Below, piece after piece: positions 21,297 to 28,581 of a stretch of DNA of 35,729 bases. The notes below the pieces were generated by a model that made no database searches, had not been told where the DNA came from, and saw only the letters and a list, made by a program, of their open reading frames with translations. Source of the stretch: Streptomyces sp. MBT65 (lineage in GTDB: Bacteria; Actinomycetota; Actinomycetes; Streptomycetales; Streptomycetaceae); the NCBI RefSeq assembly GCF_016612545.1, contig NZ_JAENRY010000067.1, positions 1-35,729 on the forward strand, given 5' to 3'. The position numbers and the translations under genes are program-made. Position 1 is the first letter of the stretch. Each line of letters opens with the position of its first letter.

Positions 21297-22640
21297 TCAT
21301 CCGGCGGGCAGGGTGACCACGAACCGTGCCCCTGGGGCGTGTTCGGCGTCGTACGACACCTCGCCGCCGGCGGAACGGGCCAGGCGGCGCGCCAGTGGCA
21401 GGCCGAGGCCCGCCCCGGCGTGTCCGTCGCCGGGATCCGCGCGTCGGCCGGGCTCGAAGAGCCGCGCCGCGAACCGGGGCGGTACGCCGGGGCCGTCGTC
21501 CACGATGTCGACGCGGACGCCGTCGGGTGTCCGGTGGGCGCGGAGGGTGACCGTGGTGACGGCGTAGCGGCAGGCGTTGGCGAGGAGTGGGCTGACGATG
21601 CGTTCGAGGAGGGCGGGCGGGACTCCGGCCACCAGGTGCGGGCCGTCCGCCGTGATCGTCAAATGGCTTGGCGCGTACGGGACTTGGGCCAGCATGTGCA
21701 GTACCGGCAGGACCTCGGTGGTGCCCGGCGCGGCGAGGGTGCTGTCGCGGGCGTCGTCCAGGAGGGTGTCGCAGATCGTGCGCATGGACTCGGCGGCATC
21801 GGCGATGACCTGGTGGGTGGCGCTGGTCTGGTCGGCGGTGCGGGGGCGGGCCTGCCACCAGTCGAGCTCGGCGACGATCCGGCTCAGCGGGGTGCGCAGC
21901 TCGTGCGAGAGCTCGCCGGTGAGTCGGCGCTCGTAGCGCAGAAGGGTGCGGATACGGTCCAGCAGGGCGTCCAACGAGCCGCCGAGCCGGGCGAGTTCGG
22001 CCGGCTGCCGGACGCTGCCGAACCGTTCCTCGGAGGCGACCGCGCTCCACTGGGTGGCCTGGTCGGTCATCGTGCGGACAGGGCGCAGCGCGCGGCCGAC
22101 CGCCAGCCGGGTCAGGGCGTAGGTGCAGGCGAGCATGAGGGCGTCCAGGGCGAGCGAGCCCAGGAGTAGGGTGTCGGCCGAACTCCGGTACGGGGAGAGG
22201 TCGAGCGCGGTGACGACGGTGGCCCGGCTCCCCGGCCCGGCCACCGGCTGCGCGCAGAGCCGCAGCGGACGGCGCACCGTCGCGGTGACGCACCGCTGCC
22301 CGCCGCGCCGGGCCAGCGCGTCGGCCACGCGGGTCAACTGCGCTGCGGCGGGCGGCTGTTCGAGCAGGTGCCGGCCGGTGTAGATCCAGACGTTGGCGTC
22401 GAGCAGCGCGTCGTTCGAACTCTCCAGGACACGCACCGTCGTACCCCTGGTGTCGACAGTCGTCGCGACGGCGGCGGCACGGGTGCGCAGTTCCTCGTCC
22501 GCCTGGTGCTGGAGCCGGTGCCGGGCGACGGAGTTGAACGCCACCGTGAGGACCAGCATCAGCAGCGCGGCGGTGAGGAGCGCGACGAGGGAGAGGCGGC
22601 CGCGGAGGGTGCGGGGGGTCAGGCGGCGGACCCCGTTCAT
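21297..22640 (-). CDS. OmpR-family sensor histidine kinase
   Basis: A 447-residue kinase. It has TM1 (residues 16-37), an extracytoplasmic sensor domain of about 120 residues with two cysteines (C117, C129) that could pair, TM2 (157-178) and a HAMP linker. The HisKA box with phospho-acceptor H246 (GELSHELRTPLSRIVAE) and the HATPase domain follow: N box LLANACRYAV (352-361), G1 DDGPGVP (381-387) and G2 GAGLGLPLARRLA (409-421). The frame is open upstream to 23111, but the ATG at 22640 overlaps the response regulator stop (ATGA), so translation is coupled. The signal is unknown. It is flanked by paralogous membrane proteins that may be its targets or partners. Confidence 0.93.
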   Translation of the reverse strand: MNGVRRLTPRTLRGRLSLVALLTAALLMLVLTVAFNSVARHRLQHQADEELRTRAAAVATTVDTRGTTVRVLESSNDALLDANVWIYTGRHLLEQPPAAAQLTRVADALARRGGQRCVTATVRRPLRLCAQPVAGPGSRATVVTALDLSPYRSSADTLLLGSLALDALMLACTYALTRLAVGRALRPVRTMTDQATQWSAVASEERFGSVRQPAELARLGGSLDALLDRIRTLLRYERRLTGELSHELRTPLSRIVAELDWWQARPRTADQTSATHQVIADAAESMRTICDTLLDDARDSTLAAPGTTEVLPVLHMLAQVPYAPSHLTITADGPHLVAGVPPALLERIVSPLLANACRYAVTTVTLRAHRTPDGVRVDIVDDGPGVPPRFAARLFEPGRRADPGDGHAGAGLGLPLARRLARSAGGEVSYDAEHAPGARFVVTLPAG

Positions 22641-23299
22641 GACAGCCGGTGGCCGACGCCGCGGGACGTGCCGATCGTGTGGGTGCTGCCCGCCTCGCGG
22701 AGTTTTCGGCGCAGTCGGGTCAGGTACTGGTCGAGGGTGTTGTCGTGGACCTGGGCCCCTTCGGGCCAGCCCGCGCGGATCAGTTCGCGGCGGGTGACGA
22801 TGCCGCCGGTGGCCGCCATGAGCGCGGCCAGCAGGCGGAACTCGGTCGGTGTCAGGTCGACCCGGGTGTCCCGGACGTCGACCGTGTGCCGGACGGCGTC
22901 CAGGACCAGGTCCCCCGTGGTGGCGGCGATCGGGGGCGCCGCCCGCCGGAGGGCCGCCCGCAGCCGGGCCGCGAGTTCGGCGAGGTGGAACGGCTTGGGC
23001 AGATAGTCGTCGCCCCCGGCCGAGAACCCGGACAGCCGGTCGGGCAGCCGGTGATGCGCGCTGAGGAAGATGACCGGGGAGCGGAACCCGTTCGCCCGCA
23101 TCGCCTGGCACACGTCCCGCCCGTCGGCATCGGGCAGCCCGATGTCGAGTACGGCGGCGGAGACCTCGGCGGTGGCCAGGCGCAGGGCGGTCGCGCCGTC
23201 CGGGGCCGGGACGGGGTCGTAGTCCTCGTCGCGCAGTCCGCGCATCAGCACGTCCCGCAGGGCGTGATCGTCCTCGACGACCAGGATGGTCCGGCGCAT
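22637..23299 (-). CDS. OmpR-family response regulator
   Basis: A 220-residue regulator. The receiver domain (1-118) has the acidic pocket E9/D10/D11, phospho-acceptor D52 (VLDIGLPDADG), S80 in FLSA and K102 (LPKPF). The C-terminal winged helix (about 125-218) reads DLVLDAVRHTVDVRDTRVDLTPTEFRLLAALM ... DNTLDQYLTRLRRKL ... IGTSRGVGHRLS, so it binds DNA as a dimer at direct repeats. It is first in the operon with the sensor kinase. Likely binding sites are the TTCAGG-type direct repeats before both membrane-protein genes and perhaps the CTGTAGACG repeats in its own upstream region. Confidence 0.95.
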   Translation of the reverse strand: MRRTILVVEDDHALRDVLMRGLRDEDYDPVPAPDGATALRLATAEVSAAVLDIGLPDADGRDVCQAMRANGFRSPVIFLSAHHRLPDRLSGFSAGGDDYLPKPFHLAELAARLRAALRRAAPPIAATTGDLVLDAVRHTVDVRDTRVDLTPTEFRLLAALMAATGGIVTRRELIRAGWPEGAQVHDNTLDQYLTRLRRKLREAGSTHTIGTSRGVGHRLS

Positions 23300-23329
23300 G
23301 GTCCTCCCTGACTCCGCCGACGTACTCCG

Positions 23330-23366
23330 ACTACAATCCTGTAGACGGTCTACGGAACTGTAGACG
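23330..23366. promoter_or_regulatory. CTGTAGACG repeats and palindromes in the divergent region
   Basis: CTGTAGACG occurs at 23339-23347 and 23358-23366 (19 bp apart). They also form two palindromes: CTACA-N4-TGTAG (23331-23344) and GTCTACGGAACTGTAGAC (23349-23366). The set lies 31-67 bp upstream of the response regulator start and could be a regulator site, possibly for a different protein (BlaI/CopY-type sites look similar). Confidence 0.5.
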
Positions 23367-23395
23367 ATGGTGGTGCGGGAGCGCGCCGTACGGCG

Positions 23396-23412
23396 GTCAG
23401 GAAGCGTTCAGG
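23396..23412 (+). promoter_or_regulatory. Direct-repeat site upstream of the three-unit membrane protein
   Basis: GTCAGG (23396-23401) and TTCAGG (23407-23412), start-to-start 11 bp, 25 bp before the ATG at 23437. It has the same spacing as, and one base different from, the site at 20382-20398 before the paralogue. Confidence 0.55.
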
Positions 23413-23436
23413 TGTCCGCCGGCACGGTCGGGCCGC

Positions 23437-24018
23437 ATGACCTACGAAACCTCCGAGACCGCTGAGACCTCCGGGACTTCGGGGGCCGCCGTGGCCGGTG
23501 CCGCTCGGCCGCGCTGGAACAAGGTGCCGGAAGTCACCGCCTACTTCTGGATCATCAAGGTGCTGTGCACGACGGTCGGCGAGACCGCGGCCGACCTGCT
23601 GAACGAGAAGGCCGGACTGGGCCTGACCGAGGTGTCGCCGCTGATGAGCGGGCTGCTGGCCGTCGCGCTGGTGATGCAGTTCCGCACACGGGCGTACAGC
23701 GCCGACGTCTACTGGCTCGCCGTGCTGTTCACCTTCGCGCTGGGCACCGCCGCCGGTGACCTGGTCTCCGAGCGCATGGACCTCGGCTACTGGCTGGCCG
23801 CCGTCCTGTTCGCCCTGGCCATCGGGGCGGTCGCGCACTTCGCCTTCGGCCTGGACGCCGTGTGGAGCTTCTGGATCGCCTACGTCCTCACCCGCCCGCT
23901 GGGCGCCTGGATCGGCGACTACCTCTCGCAGCCGACCGGCGACGGCGGCCTCGGCACCGTCGTCACGAGCGCGCTGTCCTGGCGGTCATCCTCGGCCTGG
24001 TGGTGTTCCTCGGGGTGA
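23437..24018 (+). CDS. Membrane protein with three W-x9-G-x4-D units, 3' end frameshifted
   Basis: A paralogue of the protein at 20495. It has three units: W38/G48/D53, W93/G103/D108 and W146/G156/D161. The extra N-terminus is a Thr/Ser/Glu/Ala-rich stretch (1-25). Compared with the paralogue, one unit is missing between the first and last. The frame ends at 24018 in a nonsense tail (SWRSSSAWWCSSG). Reading one base over from 23978 gives LAVILGLVVFLGVTRRDVIDREPS, which matches the last helix and tail of the paralogue, so a single T is probably missing near 23977. The intact gene would end at 24053, overlapping the next gene. It is either a real mutation or a sequencing error. Confidence 0.75.
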   Translation: MTYETSETAETSGTSGAAVAGAARPRWNKVPEVTAYFWIIKVLCTTVGETAADLLNEKAGLGLTEVSPLMSGLLAVALVMQFRTRAYSADVYWLAVLFTFALGTAAGDLVSERMDLGYWLAAVLFALAIGAVAHFAFGLDAVWSFWIAYVLTRPLGAWIGDYLSQPTGDGGLGTVVTSALSWRSSSAWWCSSG

Positions 24019-24030
24019 CCCGCAGGGACG

Positions 24031-24651
24031 TCATCGACCGAGAGCCGTCATGATCGCCGGGGTCACGGGGTGTCCGGCGAGGACATGGCGGACGGCGTCG
24101 AGGGGGACAGGGCGTTCGTAGTAGTCCTCGAAGTGGGCCTGGACCGTCTCGGGGGAGCGGTCGGTGAGGAGGCGGAAGAGGTGGTCGGCGCCGTCCGGGT
24201 GCGTGTTGCCGGCCGGGAAGTCGATGGCCGAACCGGTGCGCCAGGCGGTGTCGCCGGTCTCGCGCCACAGACAGGCGGTGACGCGGGCGACGCCCAGGTA
24301 CGCGTCGGTGAACGCGGGATCGTCCAGCGACGGACGCAGCGCGGCGGGCACGTCGTCGACGACGCCGGGCCAGACCTGTCCGTCGTCCGTCCCGTACGGG
24401 CTCATCTCCGACTCGTGGTCGAAGCCGCGTATGAGCACGCCGGCCGGGGTGAAGAGGACGGAGAAGTCGTCCCCCGAGCCGTTGTCCATCAGGGCGGCTT
24501 CCGTGTCGGGGCCCCAGTTCGCGTCGAAGGTGTGGTCGACGAACTCCGGATCGTCGCCGATCGTCGCGTCCAGGAACGCCAACGCGCGCAGATGGACGCG
24601 GAGTTCCGCGGGGTCGGGGAGGAGGGCGGCTGCCTCGTGCACGGTGCTCAT
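24031..24651 (-). CDS. Uncharacterised cytosolic protein
   Basis: A 206-residue protein that I do not recognise. It has no signal peptide or membrane helix and is acidic. Features are a helical start (LPDPAELRVHLRALAFLDATIGDDPEFVDHTFDANWGP), a beta-rich middle (DDFSVLFTPAGVLIRGFDHESEMSPYGTDDGQVWPGV) and a Trp-containing stretch (ACLWRETGDTAWRTGSAIDFP). No catalytic motif is clear. Codon use fits its neighbours. It converges with the membrane protein gene and would overlap its frame-corrected end by 23 bp. A 14-bp palindrome covers the start codon, and no ribosome site is seen. Confidence 0.75.
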   Translation of the reverse strand: MSTVHEAAALLPDPAELRVHLRALAFLDATIGDDPEFVDHTFDANWGPDTEAALMDNGSGDDFSVLFTPAGVLIRGFDHESEMSPYGTDDGQVWPGVVDDVPAALRPSLDDPAFTDAYLGVARVTACLWRETGDTAWRTGSAIDFPAGNTHPDGADHLFRLLTDRSPETVQAHFEDYYERPVPLDAVRHVLAGHPVTPAIMTALGR

Positions 24652-24661
24652 GACGTCATGA
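24648..24661. promoter_or_regulatory. 14-bp palindrome over a start codon
   Basis: TCATGACGTCATGA at 24648-24661 is a perfect palindrome and contains the ATG (24651-24649) of the uncharacterised gene. It could be an operator, or chance. Confidence 0.35.
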
Positions 24662-24708
24662 AAGCAGCCGCCACTGACAATCCGGCCTGCGATCCTTGGT
24701 GAGCCCGG

Positions 24709-26142
24709 TCAGCTCTGCGCGGTGACCCCGGGCAGCCGGATCCCCGCCTCGGCCAGCAACCGCCGCTCCCCGCCCGTGAACGTGGGCCCGTCGAGTCGCG
24801 GCCGCGGCGGCCCCATCAGCGCCGCCGCAAGGACACTCGGCCGGAGCAGGGCCGTGCCCGGCGACTGGAGGGTCAGGACCTCCGTCATCGCGGTGGCCAC
24901 GTGGTACGAGCCCGTGGCGGTGTGGGAGAGGCGGCTGACGTAGCGCTGGAGGAGGCGGTCGGCCGTGTTCGCGCTCCTGCCCTCTGTCGTCGCGTAGTGG
25001 ATGTCCTGGCCCACGGCGAGACTCCAGGCGAGTTCGACGGGACCCGCGATGGCCCGTTGCGCCTTCCGGGAGAGGCCGTTGGCGAGGCCCAGCGAGGACA
25101 GCCGGGCGCGGAGGGCCACGGCGCCCAGGGCCGCCACCGACATTCCGTGGCCGTACACCGGGTTGAACGCGGCGACCGAGTCGCCCAGCGCCACCAGGCC
25201 CTCCGGCCAGGACGTGAGCCGTTCGTAGTAGTAGCGGCGGTTGACCGTGCTGTGGGTCAGGGCCACGTCGGTGAGCGGCTCGGCGTGGGCCAGGAGATCG
25301 GCGATGACCGGGTGGCGGAGGGTGCGGGCGTACGGCTCGAACTCGGCCGCCTCGCGGGTGGGTTGGGCGCCCGGGGTGCCGATCAGGCTGACGTGCCAGC
25401 GGCCGTCCTCGATCGGGACGATGCCGCCGGTCCGGCCGGGTTCGCCCGTCCGCGGGTCGGCCTGGACGCTGATCACGGGCCAGTTGTCGGTGGGGACGGG
25501 GGCGCGGTAGACCCGGCTGGCGTACGCGATGCCGGAGTCGATGCGGTCCTGGGCCAGGCCCGAGATACCCAACTCGGCCAGCCACTGCGGAGTGCGCGCC
25601 GCCCTTCCGGAGGCGTCGACGACCAGATCCGCGGTCAGTTCGCTCTCGGTGCCGTCCCCCGCGCGCAGCCGTACGCCGGTCACACGGCGCGAACTCCCCA
25701 GCAGGCCGGTGACTTTGGTGTGCGGGCGCACGCTGATGCGCGGGTCCTTCAGCACCTGCCCGCGGACGACGGAGTCCGTGAGGTCGCGGCTCGCGGTGAT
25801 CAGATAGTGGCTGCCCCGCTGCCAGCGCCGGTACCAGCCCTCGGGCGAGAAGATCAGCATGTTCGTCGTCATGGGCACCCGGTTGGCGCCCGCGGCCAGC
25901 AACTCCTTGACGGTGCCGGGCAGCAGCTCCTCGATCGCGTTCGCCCCACCGGACAACAGGACGTGGAAATGCGCCGCTTGGGGAACACCGGGGCGTGCCT
26001 CGGGCCCCTCGGGCAGGCCGTGCGCCTCGATGATCTCGACGGTGTCGACGTGGTCCCGGACGGCGGCAGCGGCGAGCAGGCCGGCGAGGCTGCCTCCGAC
26101 GACGACGGCACGGGTGGACATCCGGTGCGGTGATTCCGTCAT
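24709..26142 (-). CDS. FAD-dependent oxidoreductase / monooxygenase
   Basis: A 477-residue flavoprotein. N-terminal FAD binding is RAVVVGGSLAGLLAAAAVRDHVDTVEIIE (residues 10-38). The segment GVPQAAHFHVLLSGGANAIEELLPG is typical of a Streptomyces monooxygenase subgroup. LVVDASGRAARTPQWLAELG and EGLVALGDSVAAFNPVYGHGMSVAALGAVAL (about 330-360) are the other FAD signatures. The substrate is unknown; relatives act on lipids or polyketides. Starts at 26142 or 26121 are both possible; 26142 is chosen for length. It stands alone, between the uncharacterised gene and the SsgA-like gene on the same strand. Confidence 0.85.
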   Translation of the reverse strand: MTESPHRMSTRAVVVGGSLAGLLAAAAVRDHVDTVEIIEAHGLPEGPEARPGVPQAAHFHVLLSGGANAIEELLPGTVKELLAAGANRVPMTTNMLIFSPEGWYRRWQRGSHYLITASRDLTDSVVRGQVLKDPRISVRPHTKVTGLLGSSRRVTGVRLRAGDGTESELTADLVVDASGRAARTPQWLAELGISGLAQDRIDSGIAYASRVYRAPVPTDNWPVISVQADPRTGEPGRTGGIVPIEDGRWHVSLIGTPGAQPTREAAEFEPYARTLRHPVIADLLAHAEPLTDVALTHSTVNRRYYYERLTSWPEGLVALGDSVAAFNPVYGHGMSVAALGAVALRARLSSLGLANGLSRKAQRAIAGPVELAWSLAVGQDIHYATTEGRSANTADRLLQRYVSRLSHTATGSYHVATAMTEVLTLQSPGTALLRPSVLAAALMGPPRPRLDGPTFTGGERRLLAEAGIRLPGVTAQS

Positions 26143-26205
26143 GAGGGGACGATAACAATCCCAACTTCCCGAGCGCATGGGGGAGTTGAGCGCCGTCCCC
26201 GCCCC

Positions 26206-26622
26206 TCAGGCGCCGTCGAGCAGTGACGCGAGCCCTCGGTCGAGGGTCGGCCCCAGGGCCTCCCGGCCCGGCTCCGTCACCCGGTAGGTGCGGCGCAGGA
26301 AGTGGTGCAGGGCGACCGTGTCGAAGCGGATCATCGCGATGCCCTCCGCCGAGTGGAACTCGACGGCCGTGTGGGCGGGGCCGTACGGCCTGATGTGCAC
26401 GTTGCCCATCCCGGCCGGGGTGTCGAGGCCCTCCTCAAGCAGCGCCCGGGCGAAGGTCCACGTCACCTTCTTGCCGTCGAGCGATATCCAGGCGGGGAAC
26501 AGGAGTTGTACGGCGAAGGGGTCGCCGGAGGAGTAGCGCAGCGTGACCGTCACGGCCAACTCCTGGTCGTCGTCGGCGATCAGACGGGCGCCGGTGGGCT
26601 GTTCCAGGGTGACGGGGCTCAT
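26206..26622 (-). CDS. SsgA-like sporulation/cell-division protein (SALP)
   Basis: A 138-residue member of the SsgA family, found only in morphologically complex actinomycetes, which guides septum formation or peptidoglycan processing in sporulation. Family-typical segments are LTVTLRYSSGDPFAVQLLFPAWISLDG (here AVTVTLRYSSGDPFAV), VTWTFARALLEEGLDTPAGMGNVHIRPYG and TAVEFHSAEGIAMIRFDTVALHHFLRRTYRVTEPGREAL. The start at 26622 has GGAGA at a good distance; an upstream in-frame start at 26670 lies in the regulatory region. Which SsgA paralogue this is cannot be told. It is divergent from the sigma-factor fusion gene, with a Crp-type site between. Confidence 0.92.
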   Translation of the reverse strand: MSPVTLEQPTGARLIADDDQELAVTVTLRYSSGDPFAVQLLFPAWISLDGKKVTWTFARALLEEGLDTPAGMGNVHIRPYGPAHTAVEFHSAEGIAMIRFDTVALHHFLRRTYRVTEPGREALGPTLDRGLASLLDGA

Positions 26623-26725
26623 GGGCGGTCTCCGATTTCGGGCGGGGCGGCGGCCGTTGTGCCGACACACCCTCCTTGATCACGTGGAGGGGCCTTTGAT
26701 TACGCCGTTGCGCACACCACTTCAT

Positions 26726-26739
26726 GTGACGTGTGTCAC
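26726..26739. promoter_or_regulatory. Crp-type binding site
   Basis: GTGACGTGTGTCAC matches the S. coelicolor Crp consensus GTG-N6-GNCAC exactly and also contains TGTGA-N6-TCAC. It lies 104 bp from the SsgA-like start and 91 bp from the sigma-fusion start, in the divergent region 26623-26829. Confidence 0.55.
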
Positions 26740-26755
26740 CTTGGGGGGCGACTGC

Positions 26756-26772
26756 AACTTTAATTGAAAGTT
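26756..26772. repeat. AACTTT-N5-AAAGTT inverted repeat
   Basis: AACTTT (26756-26761) and AAAGTT (26767-26772) flank AATTG. It lies in an unusually AT-rich patch just upstream of TAGGGT (26781-26786), a possible -10 for the sigma-fusion gene. It may be an operator or part of the promoter. Confidence 0.4.
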
Positions 26773-26829
26773 TTGCCATCTAGGGTACAAACCCTTCCCC
26801 GCCCCGCTGGCAACTGGAGCGTTGCTGCC

Positions 26830-28581
26830 ATGAACGACGGTCCCACCGCCGAGTACGCCCGGATCTACGAGGAGCAGCAGCCGCGCCTCGTCGCCTACGC
26901 CCGCTCGCTCACCCGGAACGCCTGGGTGGCCGAAGACCTCGTCGCCGAGGCGCACTTCAGGGTGTGGCGCAGGCTGTCCGCCGGGCACGAGATCGACAAC
27001 GTACCGGCGTACCTGATGACCACCGTGAAGCACCTCGCGACCGCCGCGGGGAGCGCCGCGCGCGAGACGCCGCTCGATCCGGAGGTCGGCGAGCGGGTCG
27101 GCGCGCAACGGGCGCACGACCAGGTCCACGGAGGCGATCCGGCCGAGCAGGTGTCCTCGACCGACCTGCTGGTGCGGGTACTTGAGCAGTTGCCCGAGCG
27201 GTGGGTGAAGGCGTTGTGGCTGGCCGAGGCGGAAGGGCTGCCGCTGGCCGCGATCGGCCCGCAGCTCGGCACCAAGGAGGGCGCGACGGCCGTCCTGCTG
27301 CACCGGGCGCGCGAAGGCATGCGGCAGGCGTTCCTGCGCGCCCAGACCAGTGCTCCGGACGATCCCGCGTGCCAGGTCCACTGGGCCCGGATGCCCGCGT
27401 ACGTACGCGGCGGCGCCACCGAGCGGCAGTCCGAACGGCTCCTCGGCCACGTCGACGCGTGCGACGACTGCCGGGCCCGCCTCGCGGCCCTGATGCGCGC
27501 CAACGACCGGCTGCCCGCGCTCGTGGCACCGGCCCTGCTGGTGTTCGCGCTCGGCGGCGCGGGCAAGTTCCTGCTCGCGTTCGGCGCGGGGTCCGCGGGT
27601 GCCGCGGCGGGCGGTCATGGCGGCGGGTTGCTGCACGGCGTACGGCATGCGGCGGCCGGCGCCGCGAAGACCCCGGTGGTCGCCGCGGTCGGCGCGGCCG
27701 TGGCGGGTGCCGTCGCGGTGATCGTGGTCCTCGGCGGCGGCGACGCCACGGAGGTCCCGGTCGCTAAGGGTCCGGTCGCCGAAGTCCCGGTCTCCCAGGC
27801 CCCGGTGGCGTCCCAGCCACGGACCAGCAAGCCCTCGAAGACACCGGTCGCCTCCGGCGGTTCCACGACGCCCGCGCCGGACGGGGGAACAAGTGCGGTG
27901 TCTCCAGCCTCACTTGGCATCACGCGCCCGAGGCCGACCAGCACGCCGGTGGGGGACAGCGGAGGAACACCCGCTCCTACGGCTCCTGTAGAGACACCGC
28001 CGGTGAGTACGGAGCCGATACCCGTTCCGCCGGTGAGCACGGAACCTGTTCCGGTTCCGCCGGTGACGACGGAACCGGTTCCTGTTCCGCCGGTGAAGGG
28101 GACGCCGGAACCGGAGCCGACTCCGACACCGCCGGTGGTCACGGAGCCGGGGCCGACTCCCACGGAGCCGACCTATCCGGAGCCGACTCCGACGGAATCG
28201 ACTCCCGCCGAGCCAACTCCAACTCCCGCCGAGCCAACTCCAACTCCCGCCGAGCCGACCCCCGGTGAGCCGACCCCGACGGAGTCGACCCCCGCGAACC
28301 CGGCTCCGAGCGACCCCGTGAAGGAGACTCCGGAGCCGACGACTCCGGAACCCACCGCCTCCGAGCCGACGACTCCCGAGCCGACGACCCCGGAGCCCAC
28401 GACCACTCCGGAGCCCACCGCCCCGTCCGAACCGTCGTCACCGTCACCCACGCCCACACCTACACCCGAGCCGTCCACGGAGGCTCCAACTCCCTCCGAT
28501 CCCCAGCCCGTTGATCCCCCGGTCCGCGACCGGCCCTGTGGTCGGGCCGTCGAGGCCGACGGGGATCAGCCGATCGCGTAG
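26830..28581 (+). CDS. ECF sigma factor fused to zinc-binding domain, membrane helices and Pro/Thr/Glu tail
   Basis: A 583-residue protein. Residues 8-75 are sigma region 2 (YARIYEEQQPRLVAYARSLTRNAWVAEDLVAEAHFRVWRRL). Residues 110-170 are region 4 (VLEQLPERWVKALWLAEAEGLPLAAIGPQLGTKEGATAVLLHRAREGMRQAFL). Next comes a zinc-finger-like segment with C181, H207, C211 and C214 (GHVDACDDCRARL), the pattern of ZAS anti-sigma factors. Hydrophobic stretches at 229-252 and 282-303 follow, then about 280 residues of Pro/Thr/Glu repeats (PTPAEPTPTPAEP, EPTTPEPTTPEP, VSTEPVPVPP). It therefore carries its own anti-sigma-like domain and is probably membrane-tethered. The start at 26830 has GGAG 10 bases upstream. 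The 3' end overlaps the convergent gene by 16 bp. Confidence 0.88.
   Translation: MNDGPTAEYARIYEEQQPRLVAYARSLTRNAWVAEDLVAEAHFRVWRRLSAGHEIDNVPAYLMTTVKHLATAAGSAARETPLDPEVGERVGAQRAHDQVHGGDPAEQVSSTDLLVRVLEQLPERWVKALWLAEAEGLPLAAIGPQLGTKEGATAVLLHRAREGMRQAFLRAQTSAPDDPACQVHWARMPAYVRGGATERQSERLLGHVDACDDCRARLAALMRANDRLPALVAPALLVFALGGAGKFLLAFGAGSAGAAAGGHGGGLLHGVRHAAAGAAKTPVVAAVGAAVAGAVAVIVVLGGGDATEVPVAKGPVAEVPVSQAPVASQPRTSKPSKTPVASGGSTTPAPDGGTSAVSPASLGITRPRPTSTPVGDSGGTPAPTAPVETPPVSTEPIPVPPVSTEPVPVPPVTTEPVPVPPVKGTPEPEPTPTPPVVTEPGPTPTEPTYPEPTPTESTPAEPTPTPAEPTPTPAEPTPGEPTPTESTPANPAPSDPVKETPEPTTPEPTASEPTTPEPTTPEPTTTPEPTAPSEPSSPSPTPTPTPEPSTEAPTPSDPQPVDPPVRDRPCGRAVEADGDQPIA
28000..28500 (+). repeat. Pro/Thr/Glu codon repeats in the sigma-fusion tail
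   Basis: Short tandem coding repeats: a 30-36-base unit for STEPVPVPPV (about 28000-28095), then units for EPTPTPA and EPTTP. They keep codon phase and vary at third positions, so they are protein repeats, not a CRISPR array. Confidence 0.8.

Noticed and set aside
22641..23111. Upstream extension of the sensor kinase frame
   Set aside because: It overlaps the response regulator in another frame; the ATGA overlap at 22637-22640 is the expected coupling.
28000..28500. Possible CRISPR-like repeat array
   Set aside because: The repeats keep codon phase, have no uniform spacers and encode Pro/Thr/Glu runs.
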